From Molanna angustata (lineage: Eukaryota > Arthropoda > Insecta > Trichoptera > Molannidae), in assembly GCA_963576475.1 (NCBI GenBank), contig OY754967.1, forward strand, positions 25,990,651 to 26,054,650: a DNA stretch of 64,000 bases. Reading direction: 5' to 3'. The notes below the pieces were generated by a model. The model was not told the origin of the DNA, did not search any database, and saw only the letters and a list, made by a program, of their open reading frames with translations. Within the stretch, counting starts at the first letter, position 1, and the number at the start of each line of letters is the position of its first letter. Made by a program: the position numbers and the translations under genes. This document shows positions 24,746 through 36,545 of the stretch, piece after piece.

Positions 24746-26713
24746 GACCTTGGGACGTGGTTTGAAATTCGATTGAATATAAGCATAGACTGTACAAAGA
24801 ATGTAGTGATGGCCAAAATCCATTTTTTATACTTTTATCGGAAGCAAATTTGTATAAAAAATCAGAAAGATTTTTTTCAAAATAAACCTTTGTGAGATTT
24901 ATAAATAAATAAATAAAAATCTCGACAATTCATAAATAAATAAATAAAAAAACATTTGATAATAAATAAATAAATTAAAAAAAACTAAAATTGATAAGTA
25001 ATTACCAAATTTAGTTTTTTACTCCATTTATATTATATTCATTTACAGCGTTTGAAGGTGTGGGTACCAAAGGAATTTCTATTTTTTTTATTAAAAATTC
25101 ACATTTAAATTCAAATAATGTAACTGCTTAAATATAAGTTTTACTAAATAATGATGCAATGTTATTTATCGTTACATCTACAAAGGAAAAATAAAATATT
25201 ATTTAATAGATGGTATATAATAAAAGTAGATATTATTGAGTAAGTGTCATATCGTGTGATTTTTTTACTCATAATTCAATCTTATACATTGATTTATCAT
25301 GCCGAATAAACGTGATTTATGTTATGTATGAATTTTACTTGGCAATATCAAAATAGTACGTCATCAAAATTATTCTACAATCTACAACGTACCAAGGATA
25401 GAGTGCAATAAATAAAAGTTTTGGTTCGTCTAAAAATCTCATTATTTTGTTGTCCTCTGTCTACTAATTATATCATAATCTTTGTCTTATCCTGATATGT
25501 CCTGTCTAACTTTGATACCTACTCATTGCGAATAGATATTCCATCCACAAAAACAATATTTAAAATGAAGTAGAAATTCGTAAAATTTTCAATTTTTTGA
25601 AAACATGATTTTAGCTGGATGTATCTGGATGTATCCGCCAGCCATGTACAAAAAGATGAATAAATAAATATTCAAGAAAAAGTAGGAGCTAGCTAATTGT
25701 AACAAAAAAATTCTTTTGCATTTTAACTAAATAAATAACTATAGGTAGGTAACTATTTTAGAGTTTTGTCATCAAAAAAGACTACTATCTTTGTACTTAC
25801 AAAACATAATTTTTAAAAAGTCGTGAAGTAAATGTATAAATTCAAATAATATTATTGATATTTTGCTCAAGATTTTTATAATCACATTTAGAAAACTATT
25901 TTTTGTATAATATATGGATAAAAAACTGTATAAGATACTATAAAAAATATTAAAATGTACGACATCTATCGATGTATACCAAAATCTCTTGTAAGTAAAG
26001 TTTCACGAGTTTACATTCAGTACAAGATAATTTTCCGTGTTAGTAAGCATTGTTTTAGTTCTTGGTTTTTCCGATAGAGATATCCTGGAAATTATATATT
26101 TATTGTACCTATAAACGTTAAAAAAATTGCGACGTAGACTTTTTTCCTTTGATTTAATTTCCTAAAAATCAAATAAGTTTTTCTGAATAATGTAATGTAA
26201 TTTGAATAATCTATCAATAAAATAAAATAAAGGGAGAAATCAAATATTTATTTTTGTAAGAAAATCAAATTGCGTCGCCTTGAATATTTATCAAATATCT
26301 AAATATAATAGAAAGAATATTTATAAAATGAAGAATTCTTCTACGTCTGAACTTCGCTTGTTTGTCTGTCAGTACCTACTAGAATTTAGCAATTGATTCT
26401 TCACTATTTTCCCGACAAGTGAGAGGTTTAAAACTTCCAGAATATGTGTATTCCCGATGACAATGCATGTAAAAACTGTTTTCATTTTAATTCATGTGAT
26501 ATCATGATAAAGATGAATAATTTTGTATTTTATATAAAGTAAACAATACGATGTGTTTACGGCTCAGCGTTAATAAAATTATTTATATAACAATTTTATT
26601 CAGTTAATTACAACAATAATATTTTAACAGTAAAAATCATAATAATATATATTTCCAAAAATGATTTAACTGTAAACTAAATTAAAAGTAATATTTATTG
26701 AGTAATTTAATGT
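24746..26713. other. AT-rich spacer, nothing recognised
   Basis: 24,895-24,975 has AAATAAATAAATAAA runs resembling LINE tails without an attached LINE body. No other feature is supported. Confidence 0.5.
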
Positions 26714-26721
26714 ATGCTAGT

Positions 26722-27042
26722 CAGGGCCGGATAAATCATAGAACAATCAGGAACAAGATGTCAGGGCGGTTGTCTTAAAAAGGGCGCTTAAGATTCTAAA
26801 AAAATAATCATATATTTCAAAAATCTGCAGGTATGGCGCTCGGTTCTCTTTGCGTACCCGGATAGATGCTCGGCATGGTGGTGTGTATATAAAAATCCCA
26901 CTTATTATGATTCGTCATTTTAGACCCGATATAATTTTACATTATTTTAAATTGTTCTACATTTAAAATTCCAAAAAAAATGGGGAAGGGGGCGGATTCA
27001 AATATATTGCTACGGGCGCAAAAACACGTTTATCCGGCCCTG
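26722..27042. mobile_element. hAT-type MITE (hAT-4) with 8-bp target duplication
   Basis: Inverted termini CAGGGCCGGATAAA and TTTATCCGGCCCTG are perfect over 14 bp. ATGCTAGT is duplicated at 26714-26721 and 27043-27050. The 321-bp interior includes a LINE-end scrap (GGCGCTCGGTTCTCTTTGCG) around 26,835-26,880 but no transposase. Confidence 0.9.
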
Positions 27043-27181
27043 ATGCTAGTGAAAAATCGATAGTAAATTTAAAATGTGAAAAAGATTTTGAAAAGGGTTT
27101 TCGGTAAATGTGGCAACACTTCCAACCTTTTCCTCTCCCAAAAGTATTGCTACCTACATCAGTTGTCAGTTGCCAGTAGTC

Positions 27182-27720
27182 ATCATAATCGTCTACAACT
27201 CGTCGCCATGTACGCCTCACACTGACAGTTCAATAAATTCGATACAAGACGAAATATACATATTTCACGTTATTATATCGATCAACTAACACTAAGCGCC
27301 GTGCGCATATAATACCCTAACCGTGTTTGGAAGTGGTGTGTTATACCAACTTAATTGTGTTGTGATAAAGAGGTTAGAGTGGGTGCATTACCTGAAGATC
27401 TGCCGATACGACGGAAGACGTTCACTACCAGGTATGTAGGTGCAATATTTCCTTCTCTCACTTGTATCATATATTCTCTGAGTTTTTACGTGATGTTTTT
27501 GTATGTATCGCGTATGACGAAGGCGTGGAGGGTAGAAGATCCAAAGGTCGCTTACCGACCCGATAAAGCGACCTTGTTAAGCTCGCTAAAGGATATTCAA
27601 TAACCGAATTCAAAGATCAGCCCATGATCGTCAGGGAGGCGGTATGGAATGTATGGTCATCATCCTCAGTCGAGAAGTCAAGGAAGAAAAAAAAAGGCTA
27701 TGAATTGAATAAATTGAAAT
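27182..27720 (+). other. Possible 5' non-coding exon and/or LINE tail; unresolved
   Basis: The stretch is richer in G+C than its flanks. TTCACTACCAG|GTATGT at 27,422-27,438 is a strong-looking splice donor. Towards the right GGTCATCATCCTCAGTCGAG, an A-rich run and an AATAAA resemble the 3' end of LINE copies (compare 55,400-55,435). I cannot decide between a host exon and retrotransposon debris, and I do not assign a product. Confidence 0.25.
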
Positions 27721-27904
27721 TTTATGAACTCATTTATTTTACTAACCATCATTGATATTGAAAAGTGACTGCTAATATCAACATTATACTATTCGTCATC
27801 AACTCTACGGATGTTGTCAAGAAGAGTACGGGGATTTTGGAGGTGATATGATATTCCAACTGTTGATTTGCTGAATTTCAAATAAATATCCACAAGATTT
27901 CAGG

Positions 27905-29260
27905 TGAACCGGCGGAAACAAAACCATTTACTAGTCCCCCAGTTTTACAATTTTCAACTTTGATATCAAAAAACACCAAATAAGAGGCTTTATAGCAAAA
28001 AATATGTTATTTAATATTTTATGGATCGGAGTAGAACATTTAGTGTGTCTGTGTCCGTCCCGTAACCGCTTGATGCATAGAGTCCAAAATTTCAGAAAAG
28101 GTAGAAATTTTTTGGCATAAAAAACTTTTATATTCAGTATTTTAAGTCAGGGGTTATCAACATTGAACTTTTATTGTATATTTCCATATATTTCAAGAAC
28201 CATAAAAGCTATAATGAGATTCAACTGTCGATAGCGATCGTATGTATAGTTGAAGAATAAGTACCAAACTATAAACCCATTAATCCAAATTATTGAATAT
28301 TTTAAGATATTTTGTTTTCTACACAACACATGTAGGTATGTATGTCAAGATAGGATAGTATGGAGGTCAGTCCTTTTTCCTACGCAGAATATGAAAACAG
28401 CATGATGGTATGTATGTATGTTTAGATATTTAGTATCAAACTATTAAGTCTTCTTAGATATTGTGTATAGGCGACTGCCATACAAATTGTATGAAGCGAT
28501 GTCGTCACTAAATTCAATTTTTATCAAAATTGTTAAAAAAAATTGAGATGTAGGTACTACTATAATGCAAATATTTTTTATAGAAAATTAAAAAATCTAG
28601 TTGGGGTGTTTCGGCATTCTTCGGTATTTTTAAAAAAATTTCTTAATAAAAAATGTTTGAGATTTTGTATTCATACCAATTTTCAGAGTTCTAGCTTTTA
28701 TGGTTTCTGAGAAAAATAAAGTAAAAATTCAAAAGTTGATAACCCCTGATTGAAAAAAAAATTCACAATACTGAGTATAAATGTTTTGTAGGCCTATTAC
28801 TGTTTATATATTCTGAAAATTTCGGCTCTGTAAATTGAGCGGATCAACAGTTAATAGGAGGACACACACACAGACACACATACACACACAGACACACGAA
28901 ATTTTCTACTCCGAATTCTGAGTAAATCCGTATATGGAACATATATACGCTGCGAAGCCTCTAAGTTGGTGATTTTTGACTTCAAAGTTGGAAAAACCGT
29001 TAAAAATATAGACCCTGCATACAATCGTGTTCCTTCATACACGCGTCTTGGATTTAAACTGCCTCTTCCTTCAAAAGAATTTCATTCTCTTGAACAAATC
29101 GACAGTTGGAATAGACAAATACAATATATCACACTATTTTATAATATATCACACTATTGTATATATTACGCTATTTTATATATCACGCTATTTTTTTAAC
29201 TTATCAATACTGCGATTACATAGTTTTGGTAATGAACTGTGTGTTGATGCAGTTGATAGC
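27905..29260. repeat. R1-family compound copies
   Basis: 27,912-28,215 is one arm (ACTAGTCCCCCAGTTTTACA onward) and joins at 28,218-28,250 (GAGATTCAACTGTCGATAGC) a forward R1 copy that runs to GAACAAATCGACAGTTGG at 29,093-29,111. 29,112-29,260 matches 14,255-14,390. Contains a GACACACACAC tract at 28,860-28,898. No proteins. Confidence 0.5.
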
Positions 29261-29283
29261 TTGCCGGTATTAAAAAAAAAAGT

Positions 29284-29478
29284 TTGTTAGGTATCTGCAT
29301 GCTGATCCAAAGGTCCCGGGTTCGATTCCCGGTGGAGACACAGTTTTTAATATTGTTTTTAGTCTGGATATGTGAGACGATTAATATCGTAAGTCTCCAG
29401 AATGTGGCAACTTGTTATTGGGTGTGTGTTAAATTAATATTTGTCAAAGTAGAGAAGCAATATTGAATAAATAAATAA
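29284..29478 (+). repeat. tRNA-derived SINE (SINE-A), copy 3, head partly lost
   Basis: The A box is missing or eroded, but CCCGGGTTCGATTCCCGG is a perfect T arm with B box. The body (GAGACGATTAATATCGTAAG, GGCAACTTGTTATTGGGTG) and an AATAAATAAATAAAT tail are present. Confidence 0.85.
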
Positions 29479-29525
29479 ATTTGGTATCATTTAATGATTC
29501 GGCGGATATTTTGTGGTAGTTAATA

Positions 29526-29673
29526 TAAACCATTTTTGAATTATTAATTAGCTATAAACCACTTGTTTTTTGAGTCACTTCGCGACATGTTTCGGAAGCG
29601 CTGTCCTTCCATCGACCGGCGTGACTCAAAAAACAAGTGGTTTATAGCTAATTAATAATTCAAAAATGGTTTA
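29526..29673. repeat. Perfect 53-bp inverted repeat with ribozyme-like loop
   Basis: 29526-29578 and 29621-29673 are exact reverse complements. The 42-nt spacer on the minus strand reads GGTCGATGGAAGGAC, AGCGCTTCC, GAAACATGTCGCG. That gives a GGAAG/CTTCC stem followed by GAAA-C-AU-G-U-C, the layout of a hammerhead core with 2-bp stem III. The core block is CGAUGG rather than CUGAUGA. The flanking arm GAGTCAC pairs with GTGACTC. Likely a Penelope-type or related foldback remnant, different in sequence from the 11,960/23,055/59,105 family. Confidence 0.6.
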
Positions 29674-30474
29674 AATAAATTTGGTATTATTCAATACATA
29701 TTACGAAGAATGTTTTAACAGTTACTTATGTTAAGGGAAAACAGATTATCTCTTTATGACGAAACATATCAGCAGAAACACGAATTAAAATAATATGTAT
29801 GTATATAACATCTACATATGACTACTGCGAATATTACACGGGTTGCAACTAGTATTATTGTTTGTTACTTCAAAATTTTCGTAATGAGCGTGTAGGTATT
29901 ACACAAAAGTAGCAAACATCACTGAAAAATATGTCTTTGTATTATTTTCCCATTAATGATAAAAAGAAATGTTTTTGATATTTATGTTGGGTGGAATATT
30001 ATGAATACAACAATGTTATTTTCGCAGAACAACTAAAGGATTCTTTGTGTATATTAAAAAAAATTCCTTTCATTCTCGTCCTCGAGACAACAAAAATATG
30101 ACGGATTTTACCTTACTAGGATGAAGTGATTTTATGAAAAATGATATATCTTCAATTTGGCGTGAAATGTCAGCTTTTCTTTACGTTATACATCTGTCAA
30201 ATGCAGAAAGATATTTCTGAAGTTTTTTTCTTTTTGACGAAAAAAATACAGATTGTTTTGCAAATAAAACAACACTGTACATTATTTATTTTTTCGATTG
30301 ATCTTGGTATTTTTGGAAAATATGTTGGTTAACATAATATGTATATTCTCAACTGTTGAAAATCACAAGATGTATTTTGACATACTGTATAATTTGTTTA
30401 TTCTGTATAATATGCAGATACTATTTCATTCATAAACTTTTAAGACAAATTTACTTCAACAAGTCTGGAGTCTG
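29674..30474. other. AT-rich spacer, nothing recognised
   Basis: No terminal repeats, tRNA-like boxes or coding character seen. Confidence 0.5.
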
Positions 30475-30860
30475 ACGTTCGGTTCTCTCTGGCTACCCCA
30501 AATAGGGAAATGGCGTGATGGTAAGGAGAAAATGCAAGATAAGGAAAGATATAATAAGTTAAATGAATGTGAATGCCTTTAGGTGGTTTGGACATATTGA
30601 AAGTATGAATGATGAACGACTGACCAAAAAAATATACATGGGTGTAAGAGATGGAGTGAATTACAGGGGGCAGCCTCAGAAAAGGATGACATGACCATGT
30701 AAATGATATTTTGAAAGAGGGAAACAAGAAGCTTGAACAATCTACGAGCATGTATGAGACGATACATGGATGTGAAGGAAGCCAGGAATGCATACAGGAG
30801 TATGGCGCCCGATTCCCTTATTGCTTACCCCGTAAGAGACATGGCGTGAAGGAATGTATG
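30475..30860 (+). pseudogene. LINE C-terminus ending in the YPxRDMA block
   Basis: Begins with a 3'-end scrap CGGTTCTCTCTGGCTACCCC at 30,478. Then MNAFRWFGHIESMNDERL-like residues (one stop), TKKIYMGVRDG, and at the right EARNAYRSMAPDSLIAYPVR and DMA before a stop. RWFGH-(M)NDERLTKKIY...DHVN...YPVRDMA* is the C-terminus of one RTE-like LINE family also seen at 55,767-56,090 and 56,905-57,014. Two stops and frameshifts; not functional. Confidence 0.72.
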
Positions 30861-32299
30861 TATTTAAATAACACAATAACAATTCTCTCTTATCTCAGAT
30901 CGATGATAAGGTTGTCTACCAATAAAATGAGAAAGAAATACATCAAATAGGCGTTAAAGCATATGTAGAGCTGTGAAACCGGTTGTTGTCTTAAAATAAA
31001 TAGTAAAATAATTAACAGTCTTTCTTTTTTATTAATAATATTTAAAAAAAAATGAAATGGAACACCATTACGAGTAATCCATTGAAAAAAAAAATACATT
31101 TAGTGTTTTTTTTTTCAATATATAAATAACTTGGAAAGAAAAATAAATAATGAGAAGGAAATCATGCATCGCACCCCATTAGAGATGATTTTAATAAATT
31201 ATTTTAGTTGTTATATTATAATATTTCCATCAATCAAAAACGCAATATTACTTTGTTTACAAATCCAATAAATAAATTGAATACAGTAAAAAGTCAGCGT
31301 TGAATACAGATAGAATATTGATAAAAATCTCAACAAGACAAGCAAAGAATAAATTGTTTGGTAAGGTCTATTTCATTCACAATTGAATGATGTTCGGCAA
31401 TTTATCATTTTGTTCTTTCCGTATCCATCTGAACTGAATTTAAAATAACCTTGTTGTATATGTATGAATGGTGTATATATCAATGTAGGTCGAGGAATAT
31501 TCCTTTATGTATCCAGAAGCCAATATATCCTCCAACATTGCAATATATATCTTTTACATCCAGGTCCAAGATTTCATTACAGTTGCTGCAATGATATAAG
31601 CAGAATCTATTGAATGTGTATTGAAACATCAGTTTTCTAGTATCCAGAGGTAGACAATATATTTATATCTAATTTTAGTACCTATATTAAATAGTATCTA
31701 TATTTTTCTATAAAGGTAGTATCATAGAATTATAAGGGTAATTCATATGATAATTATATGTATGCTGAGGGTTGGACTAGACTTTCCCCCCTGATTTATT
31801 ATTGCAAATATAAAGTCTCATTTTTCCACATATTTTTGACTTCTCTAATTTAAAAAAAAAATAGCTCTACGCCTTATAGTCTATTGCAACTATAAGATAA
31901 ACGTTGAAACGGAGTATGCTATTATTTTTCTATAAGAATTTATACAGAACATTATTAAAAAGTTAAGGAGTATTTTTCATCCTACATACCCAAACTATCT
32001 AAGTTATTTTTTTCAAACGATTTGATAAGTAAAAATGATGAAATATCAAATTGAAAAATAGGTACGCTGACAGCAGTCGCCAACTTAAGTACTGATAATT
32101 TATTTTCGCGTTTGAAGGTATTACATAGTACGAGTGAGGCACCGGCTTAGAATAGTGCTTCCACTCTTTTCTATTATTGTTTTTGAGTGTCCCGTAAGAG
32201 TCGGGTAATCGAAAATACAACAGGCAACAATAACATCTCACATAGTTCAGCAATGAGGTTCACCACCCATTCTGAATATAGTGCCTTTTTAGGTGAGAC
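30861..32299. other. AT-rich spacer; MITE remnant and a short CxxC frame
   Basis: 31,700-31,791 is a one-ended remnant of the GGGGGCAAGTC MITE (GGACTAGACTTTCCCCCC at the right). On the minus strand about 31,500-31,620 can be read YHCSNCNEILDLDVKDIYCN, a C-x2-C pattern of unknown origin. No gene is called. Confidence 0.4.
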
Positions 32300-32440
32300 G
32301 AGACTGGTGTGTGGGTATACACAGATATGTTGTGCTCCCTTTTATAAGGTAATGCACACCCGCACACCTTTCGCTGGTTACCCCACATTTTTGGGATATG
32401 CCGTGATGGTATGAATGAATGAAAGTATACTAAAATACGA
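32300..32440 (+). repeat. LINE 3'-end scrap
   Basis: CGCTGGTTACCCCACATTTTTGGGATATGCCGTGATGGTATGAATG is a diverged version of the GCNTACCCCGTAAGGGATATGGCGTGATGG end seen at 30,800-30,855 and 56,045-56,092. No coding frame is intact. Confidence 0.4.
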
Positions 32441-32639
32441 GAAGGTTCATATTACTGTATGATTTTTTAATGCACTAATTAAAAGTAATATTTTTTTCCC
32501 CAGAATAAAATAAAATCTATAAAGGCGTGTTTTTAGTTTGAAATAATACCAGTAAATTATAACGATTGACGATCGATTCTACATAGATCGATACCCGATG
32601 GCAGAAGGATTTCACATTAGAGAGTACACGCGAGAGTTT

Positions 32640-32778
32640 TCCACTGTGTTTTTAGTCTAGATTTATGAGACGATTGACATCATTAGTCTCCAAAATATGG
32701 CAACTTGTTATTGTGTACTTAATAAATTATTATTTGACATAGTAACTGTTAATTTTCCAAGAAGCAATATTGGTATAT
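32640..32778 (+). repeat. SINE-A body, head replaced (copy 4)
   Basis: Carries GAGACGATTGACATCATTAG, TCTCCAAAATATGGCAACTT and TATTTGACATAGTAACTGTT of the SINE-A body, but the tRNA-like head is gone. It is the oldest-looking of the four copies. Confidence 0.7.
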
Positions 32779-33184
32779 TTGTTTGTGACCGATGAACCCC
32801 TATACCTTACCATCCATCCGATTGCGATGAAACTCTGGGATTTGTTCAATCGCGAGGTTTTTAATTTACAATTTAAATTTTTTTCCTGGGAATCGAGAAT
32901 CTATGAAAAATGCATTATCACCTTTAAAAGAGACGTTGCGGACGGCCAAGGGTTGTAAGGAAGGGCAAAGTATAAAACAATAGTTTACGTAAATATATAT
33001 ATTTTTTAATCACAAGTGCCGACCGAGAAAAAACTGGTATGATCATTTTGATGAGATTTTGAACGATAGGATGATCAGAACAATAGGAGAGCATATATGA
33101 CGCGATCTATAGTTGTAAATGAGGCAAAACATGTAAGTCAATGGTGATTTCTGGCGTTTGGTCCTTCTGAGTGTTGATGTGTAT

Positions 33185-33252
33185 GTATATACTTAAAACA
33201 TAATAATAATAATAAATACTGAAGTCCACCTAATAATAATAATAATATACAC
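33185..33252. repeat. (TAA)n microsatellite patches
   Basis: TAATAATAATAATAAA at about 33,200-33,216 and again at 33,231-33,246, flanking a repeated ACTGAAGTCCACC / ACTGAAGACG motif. Confidence 0.75.
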
Positions 33253-33255
33253 TGA

Positions 33256-33645
33256 AGACGACTGAAGTCCAGAAGACCAATATGGACCATGGAAGATGTT
33301 AATTACAACATAAAAAGTGCATGGAAACAGAGATGGACAAGTGCGGAATGTCACAACAAGTCCCTGATTGCGGATCCCACAGTGCAAGTCCCTGGCTTCA
33401 ACCTGCCTAGAAGACTTTGGGTTCAACTCAACAGAATCTGCACAGGCCAGGGGTGCTGTAACTACCTTCTCTGGAAGTGGGGGAAAAGAACCTCTCCCAA
33501 TTGCGAATGCGGAGCAGAGACTCAGACGGTGGCACATTTGGTGGGGGAGTGCACCTTACACGGATTCGAGGGAGAGGTGGAGGACATCCACAGACTCGTT
33601 CCAACGGCGGTCGACTGGCTATTGACAGCAGAGTTTCGACTTTGA
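33256..33645 (+). pseudogene. Jockey-like LINE ORF C-terminus with zinc knuckle
   Basis: An open plus-strand frame of ~118 codons ends naturally. It reads W-K-QRW near the start, then GFNLPRRLWVQLNRICTGQG and CCNYLLWKWG. It then has the knuckle C-E-C-G-A-E-T-Q-T-V-A-H-L-V-G-E-C, followed by F-x-G-x(5)-IHRLVPTAVDWLL. GF-LPRRLWVQLNRIRTGQGCC...CxCG...QTxxHxxxxC is the C-terminus of Jockey-type non-LTR polyproteins. The knuckle cysteines and histidine are intact and there is no stop before the end, so this copy is relatively young. Upstream endonuclease and RT domains are absent. Confidence 0.8.
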
Positions 33646-33659
33646 GCCAAAGAGATGCC

Positions 33660-33840
33660 GATGCCTGAGTTTATTTCCATATGGCAATTTCTTCCAACTA
33701 ACCAGTGTTTCCAGTCCAGAGAAGCAAGAATTGCGTGAGAAATGAATTTAAATAAATGTCTCCTCTGCTGGGGATCGAACCCAGAACTCATGCACAGAAT
33801 CCAAACGGCTTACCAACGGTGCCATGGCGGTCGGCTCTTA
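33660..33840 (-). repeat. tRNA-related SINE (SINE-B)
   Basis: On the minus strand the A-box-like GGCACCGTTGGTAAGCCG and B box GGTTCGATCCCCAGC are correctly spaced. The body includes AATTGCCATATGGAAATAAA and the GTTGGAAGAAATTGCC LINE-end motif, suggesting a SINE sharing its tail with a LINE. It directly follows the Jockey-like remnant at 33,256-33,645. Confidence 0.65.
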
Positions 33841-34355
33841 CAAAATCTCCGAAATCGTTTGCTTGTTATTTAGTAAAATATGCCTTAAAACATGTTAATG
33901 TTTTTTTAAAACGCCTTATCTAAAAAGGCAACTTATATTTTTAGTAACAAAATTGCCTGTCACTGATAAACATCTGTCACTCTTTGTAAATGTTGGTTTC
34001 ACAGATAATGAAGCTTAGTTGAGCAACTCCAAATTAGGAGTTCGTTTTCGGAGGTCTCAAATAACTTATTTTCCTTGTTTACTTTTAACAATTGGGAATC
34101 GACAATTTCCGACTAAAATTTCCTGGGATCGGGATCGATCATTTTCCTGGGTAGAACCCTGGAAAGAAACCCTAGTCGGAGGCGATTAAAGGTTCTGAAG
34201 GGACGGAAATATAATAAGAGATTCTAAATAACAGTCTTAAAAATTTAAATAAAACATAAGTATCAACCATATCTATATGTACAGAGGTAAATAATTATAT
34301 AGAGGCAGGACAACGTCTGCCGGGTTTTACTAATACAAAACAAAATTGTGGCACA
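33841..34355. other. Spacer, nothing firm
   Basis: 34,090-34,185 contains repeated AATTTCCTGGGATCGGG / TTTTCCTGGG words that may be ends of an unidentified element. No coding. Confidence 0.35.
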
Positions 34356-34356
34356 C

Positions 34357-34690
34357 TTAAAATCTCTCTCTCTTAACACAGTTTTCCTCATGACTGATGG
34401 TCGTGAGCCCCAGATGTTTTCCTCTCAAATCTCCTTCATGCCTCTTTGTTCCAGGCAAGGTGTGTCGAATTTCTAATAGTGGAGTCGGAAGCTTCCTTGA
34501 CCTAATCGATCCATCTACCCCTCGGTCTTCTTCCTGGGATGCTAATCTCTCAAGGCCAAAGAATCGGACCATCCAATTTAAATGGAGTGTGTTGAAAGGG
34601 ATGTGGAGCTCTTGAAGTACGTTTGTCTCTACGTCCATAATGCTTGGAACATCATTCTCCAACACCACATTTCAAATGCTTACAATATCA
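34357..34690 (-). pseudogene. LINE ORF C-terminus, frameshifted
   Basis: Minus strand: LHLNWMVRFFGLERLASQE in one frame, then STISNSTHLAWNKEAWRRFE-like residues and AHDHQS with a stop in another. RFFGH-x(n)-LE ... SAxxLAxxREAWRR ... HDPQS* is the C-terminus also seen at 55,130-55,435. At least one frameshift; dead copy. It lies next to, but in a different family from, the LINE at 34,748-35,640. Confidence 0.55.
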
Positions 34691-34747
34691 ATGATTGTTT
34701 ACTATTGTAGAGATTTACTGTTATACATAGTTATGTAGGTATGTAAT

Positions 34748-35640
34748 TTATTTATTTATTTTTATTTGTTGGTAAATTCACAGAATATATTAAATAACTT
34801 TCTTCACATCATAATCTTAAAAATATAAATGTATTCTAGTTGAAATATTACAAACTAAATTCTTGGAGCAAAATGTACTAACAAATAGAATAAACTAAAT
34901 TATATTGATAGAGGAAGTAATAATAAATTAATTTTACAATAAAGTACATAAGTGAGAAGAATTAATTACCATAATAATACAGAAAATAAATCAGTAATTG
35001 AGTGAGTAAAATAAATAGAAAAATCAAGATGCACAATCTTTCTAGACTTACGTCAGGAATTTCATCATGTATTAAACGATATGAAAGAGAAAAAAATATA
35101 TTTGAGGATCTGTTTGATTTTACCAAGATATGGTTAAATACGTCAATATCATTAAATGTTTTATTATATTTAGATAGTGTTCTGTTTAGGACAGAGTGGT
35201 TTACGTACATATGTTGTGTTAATATTTTCTATATGAAATGTGTTTGTTGAGCGGGTGGATCGCGATGGAACCTGTAAGGCGATCAATGAAAGAATGTAAG
35301 GTGAGTCTATTTTGTTGTGTAATATATTATGAAGCAACGACATATCGGGGATAATATTCTTCTGTTCTCTAAACTTTCCATTTTAGAAAGGTGTAGACTC
35401 AACGTAGTGGGGGATATGTTCGCGATTGATAATTGAGGTTGATCCTTTCGACACGGATGTTCCAACACACTACATACGTATGCGCAATAAAGACATTTTA
35501 TAGTTTCAATATTTGATAATGATTTTGATAGTCTCTTAATAATACCTAGGTTTTTGGTTGCCTTGTCTACGATCTTGGATATATGGTCGTAATAATATAT
35601 GAGTTGTCTGTCTAATGTAATACCCAGGTCTCGAACCTAC
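34748..35640 (-). pseudogene. CR1/Jockey-like LINE 3' end with thumb domain, UTR and tail
   Basis: From 35,637 leftwards the minus strand is open for ~110 codons: VRDLGITLDRQLIYYYDHIS, then KATKNLGIIKRLSKSL and LYCAYVCSVLEHPC. RDLGI.LD..L....HI......A...LG.I.R is the classic post-RT (thumb) block of CR1/Jockey-type LINEs. After one frameshift near 35,305 it continues HNKIDSPYILSLIALQVPSR, STRSTNTFH and VNHSVLNRTLSKYNKTFND. A 3' UTR and an (AAAT)n tail follow, the latter seen as TTTATTTATTTTTATTT at 34,748. The catalytic RT core is missing, so it is 5'-truncated. Confidence 0.8.
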
Positions 35641-36545
35641 TGTATAATCTAAATATACCCATATGTACTGAATCTCTATCGTCAATATTGCGAATAGTAA
35701 CATATTATATGGTGCACTTACAGAAAATATCGGGAAGAGAAGGATTTAAACATTACTTTATACAAAGGAAATATATATTTTGTTTCAGTATTTATTTTAA
35801 AGGCAACGAAAACAGATTTACCTAAAATTATTTCTTGAACTAAATATAAAAAAAAAACTATACACTGATGATCATTAGGACAAATATTTTTGTAAAAAAA
35901 GTAGCTAATTACAGAATGTCTTTCATAAAAATATTTTCTAACTTATATCTATGGACAGTCAACAAGAATAGAGGGTTGATTTAATTTATGAATCGTATTA
36001 TATTGGTCATGTTTCCGGCGGAGTTACGGTTTTTCAATGTTTTTTTTTCGTTAATCGATGCGTCAGGCAATCAAAATTCTTAAAAATATATAATATGGTT
36101 CAGTGGTTAGGTAGGTATTATTGTTTGCGTGTTATGAGTAAGTAATATTGTAACTATTTTTGTATAGGTATGTGTTTTTAATTAGAATTCACTTGTGTCG
36201 ATTGTTTTTGATTAAATATTTAAAATAAAATAAATTACCTTAATATTAAAAAATAGCACTTTTACAGTGGAATATTTTTTTTTAAATTCACTTCCTGTAT
36301 TTTTTTTACCAAAATATTCAAATGTATAAAATGAAATATGGTAATGTTATGTAATAAACTGGCGCATGTAGTTTTTATTTTGCAAAGTACTTATTCAAAA
36401 CAAGTTTAATAACTGTAAAAACCGATTTCGTCCGAAGCATTCATGCTTAGTTTAGGAAATTTATGATCAATATAGGATCAATGTATATGATCAAAACATA
36501 CAAAAAAAATCAAAAAACGGAAATCATGAAATTTTTTGCGTTTAT
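35641..36545. other. AT-rich spacer, nothing recognised
   Basis: No coding character or paired repeats seen. Confidence 0.5.

Noticed and set aside
30440..30793. 117-codon minus-strand frame
   Set aside because: It is antisense to the LINE C-terminus on the plus strand, whose RWFGH...NDERLTKKIY and YPVRDMA blocks are recognisable.
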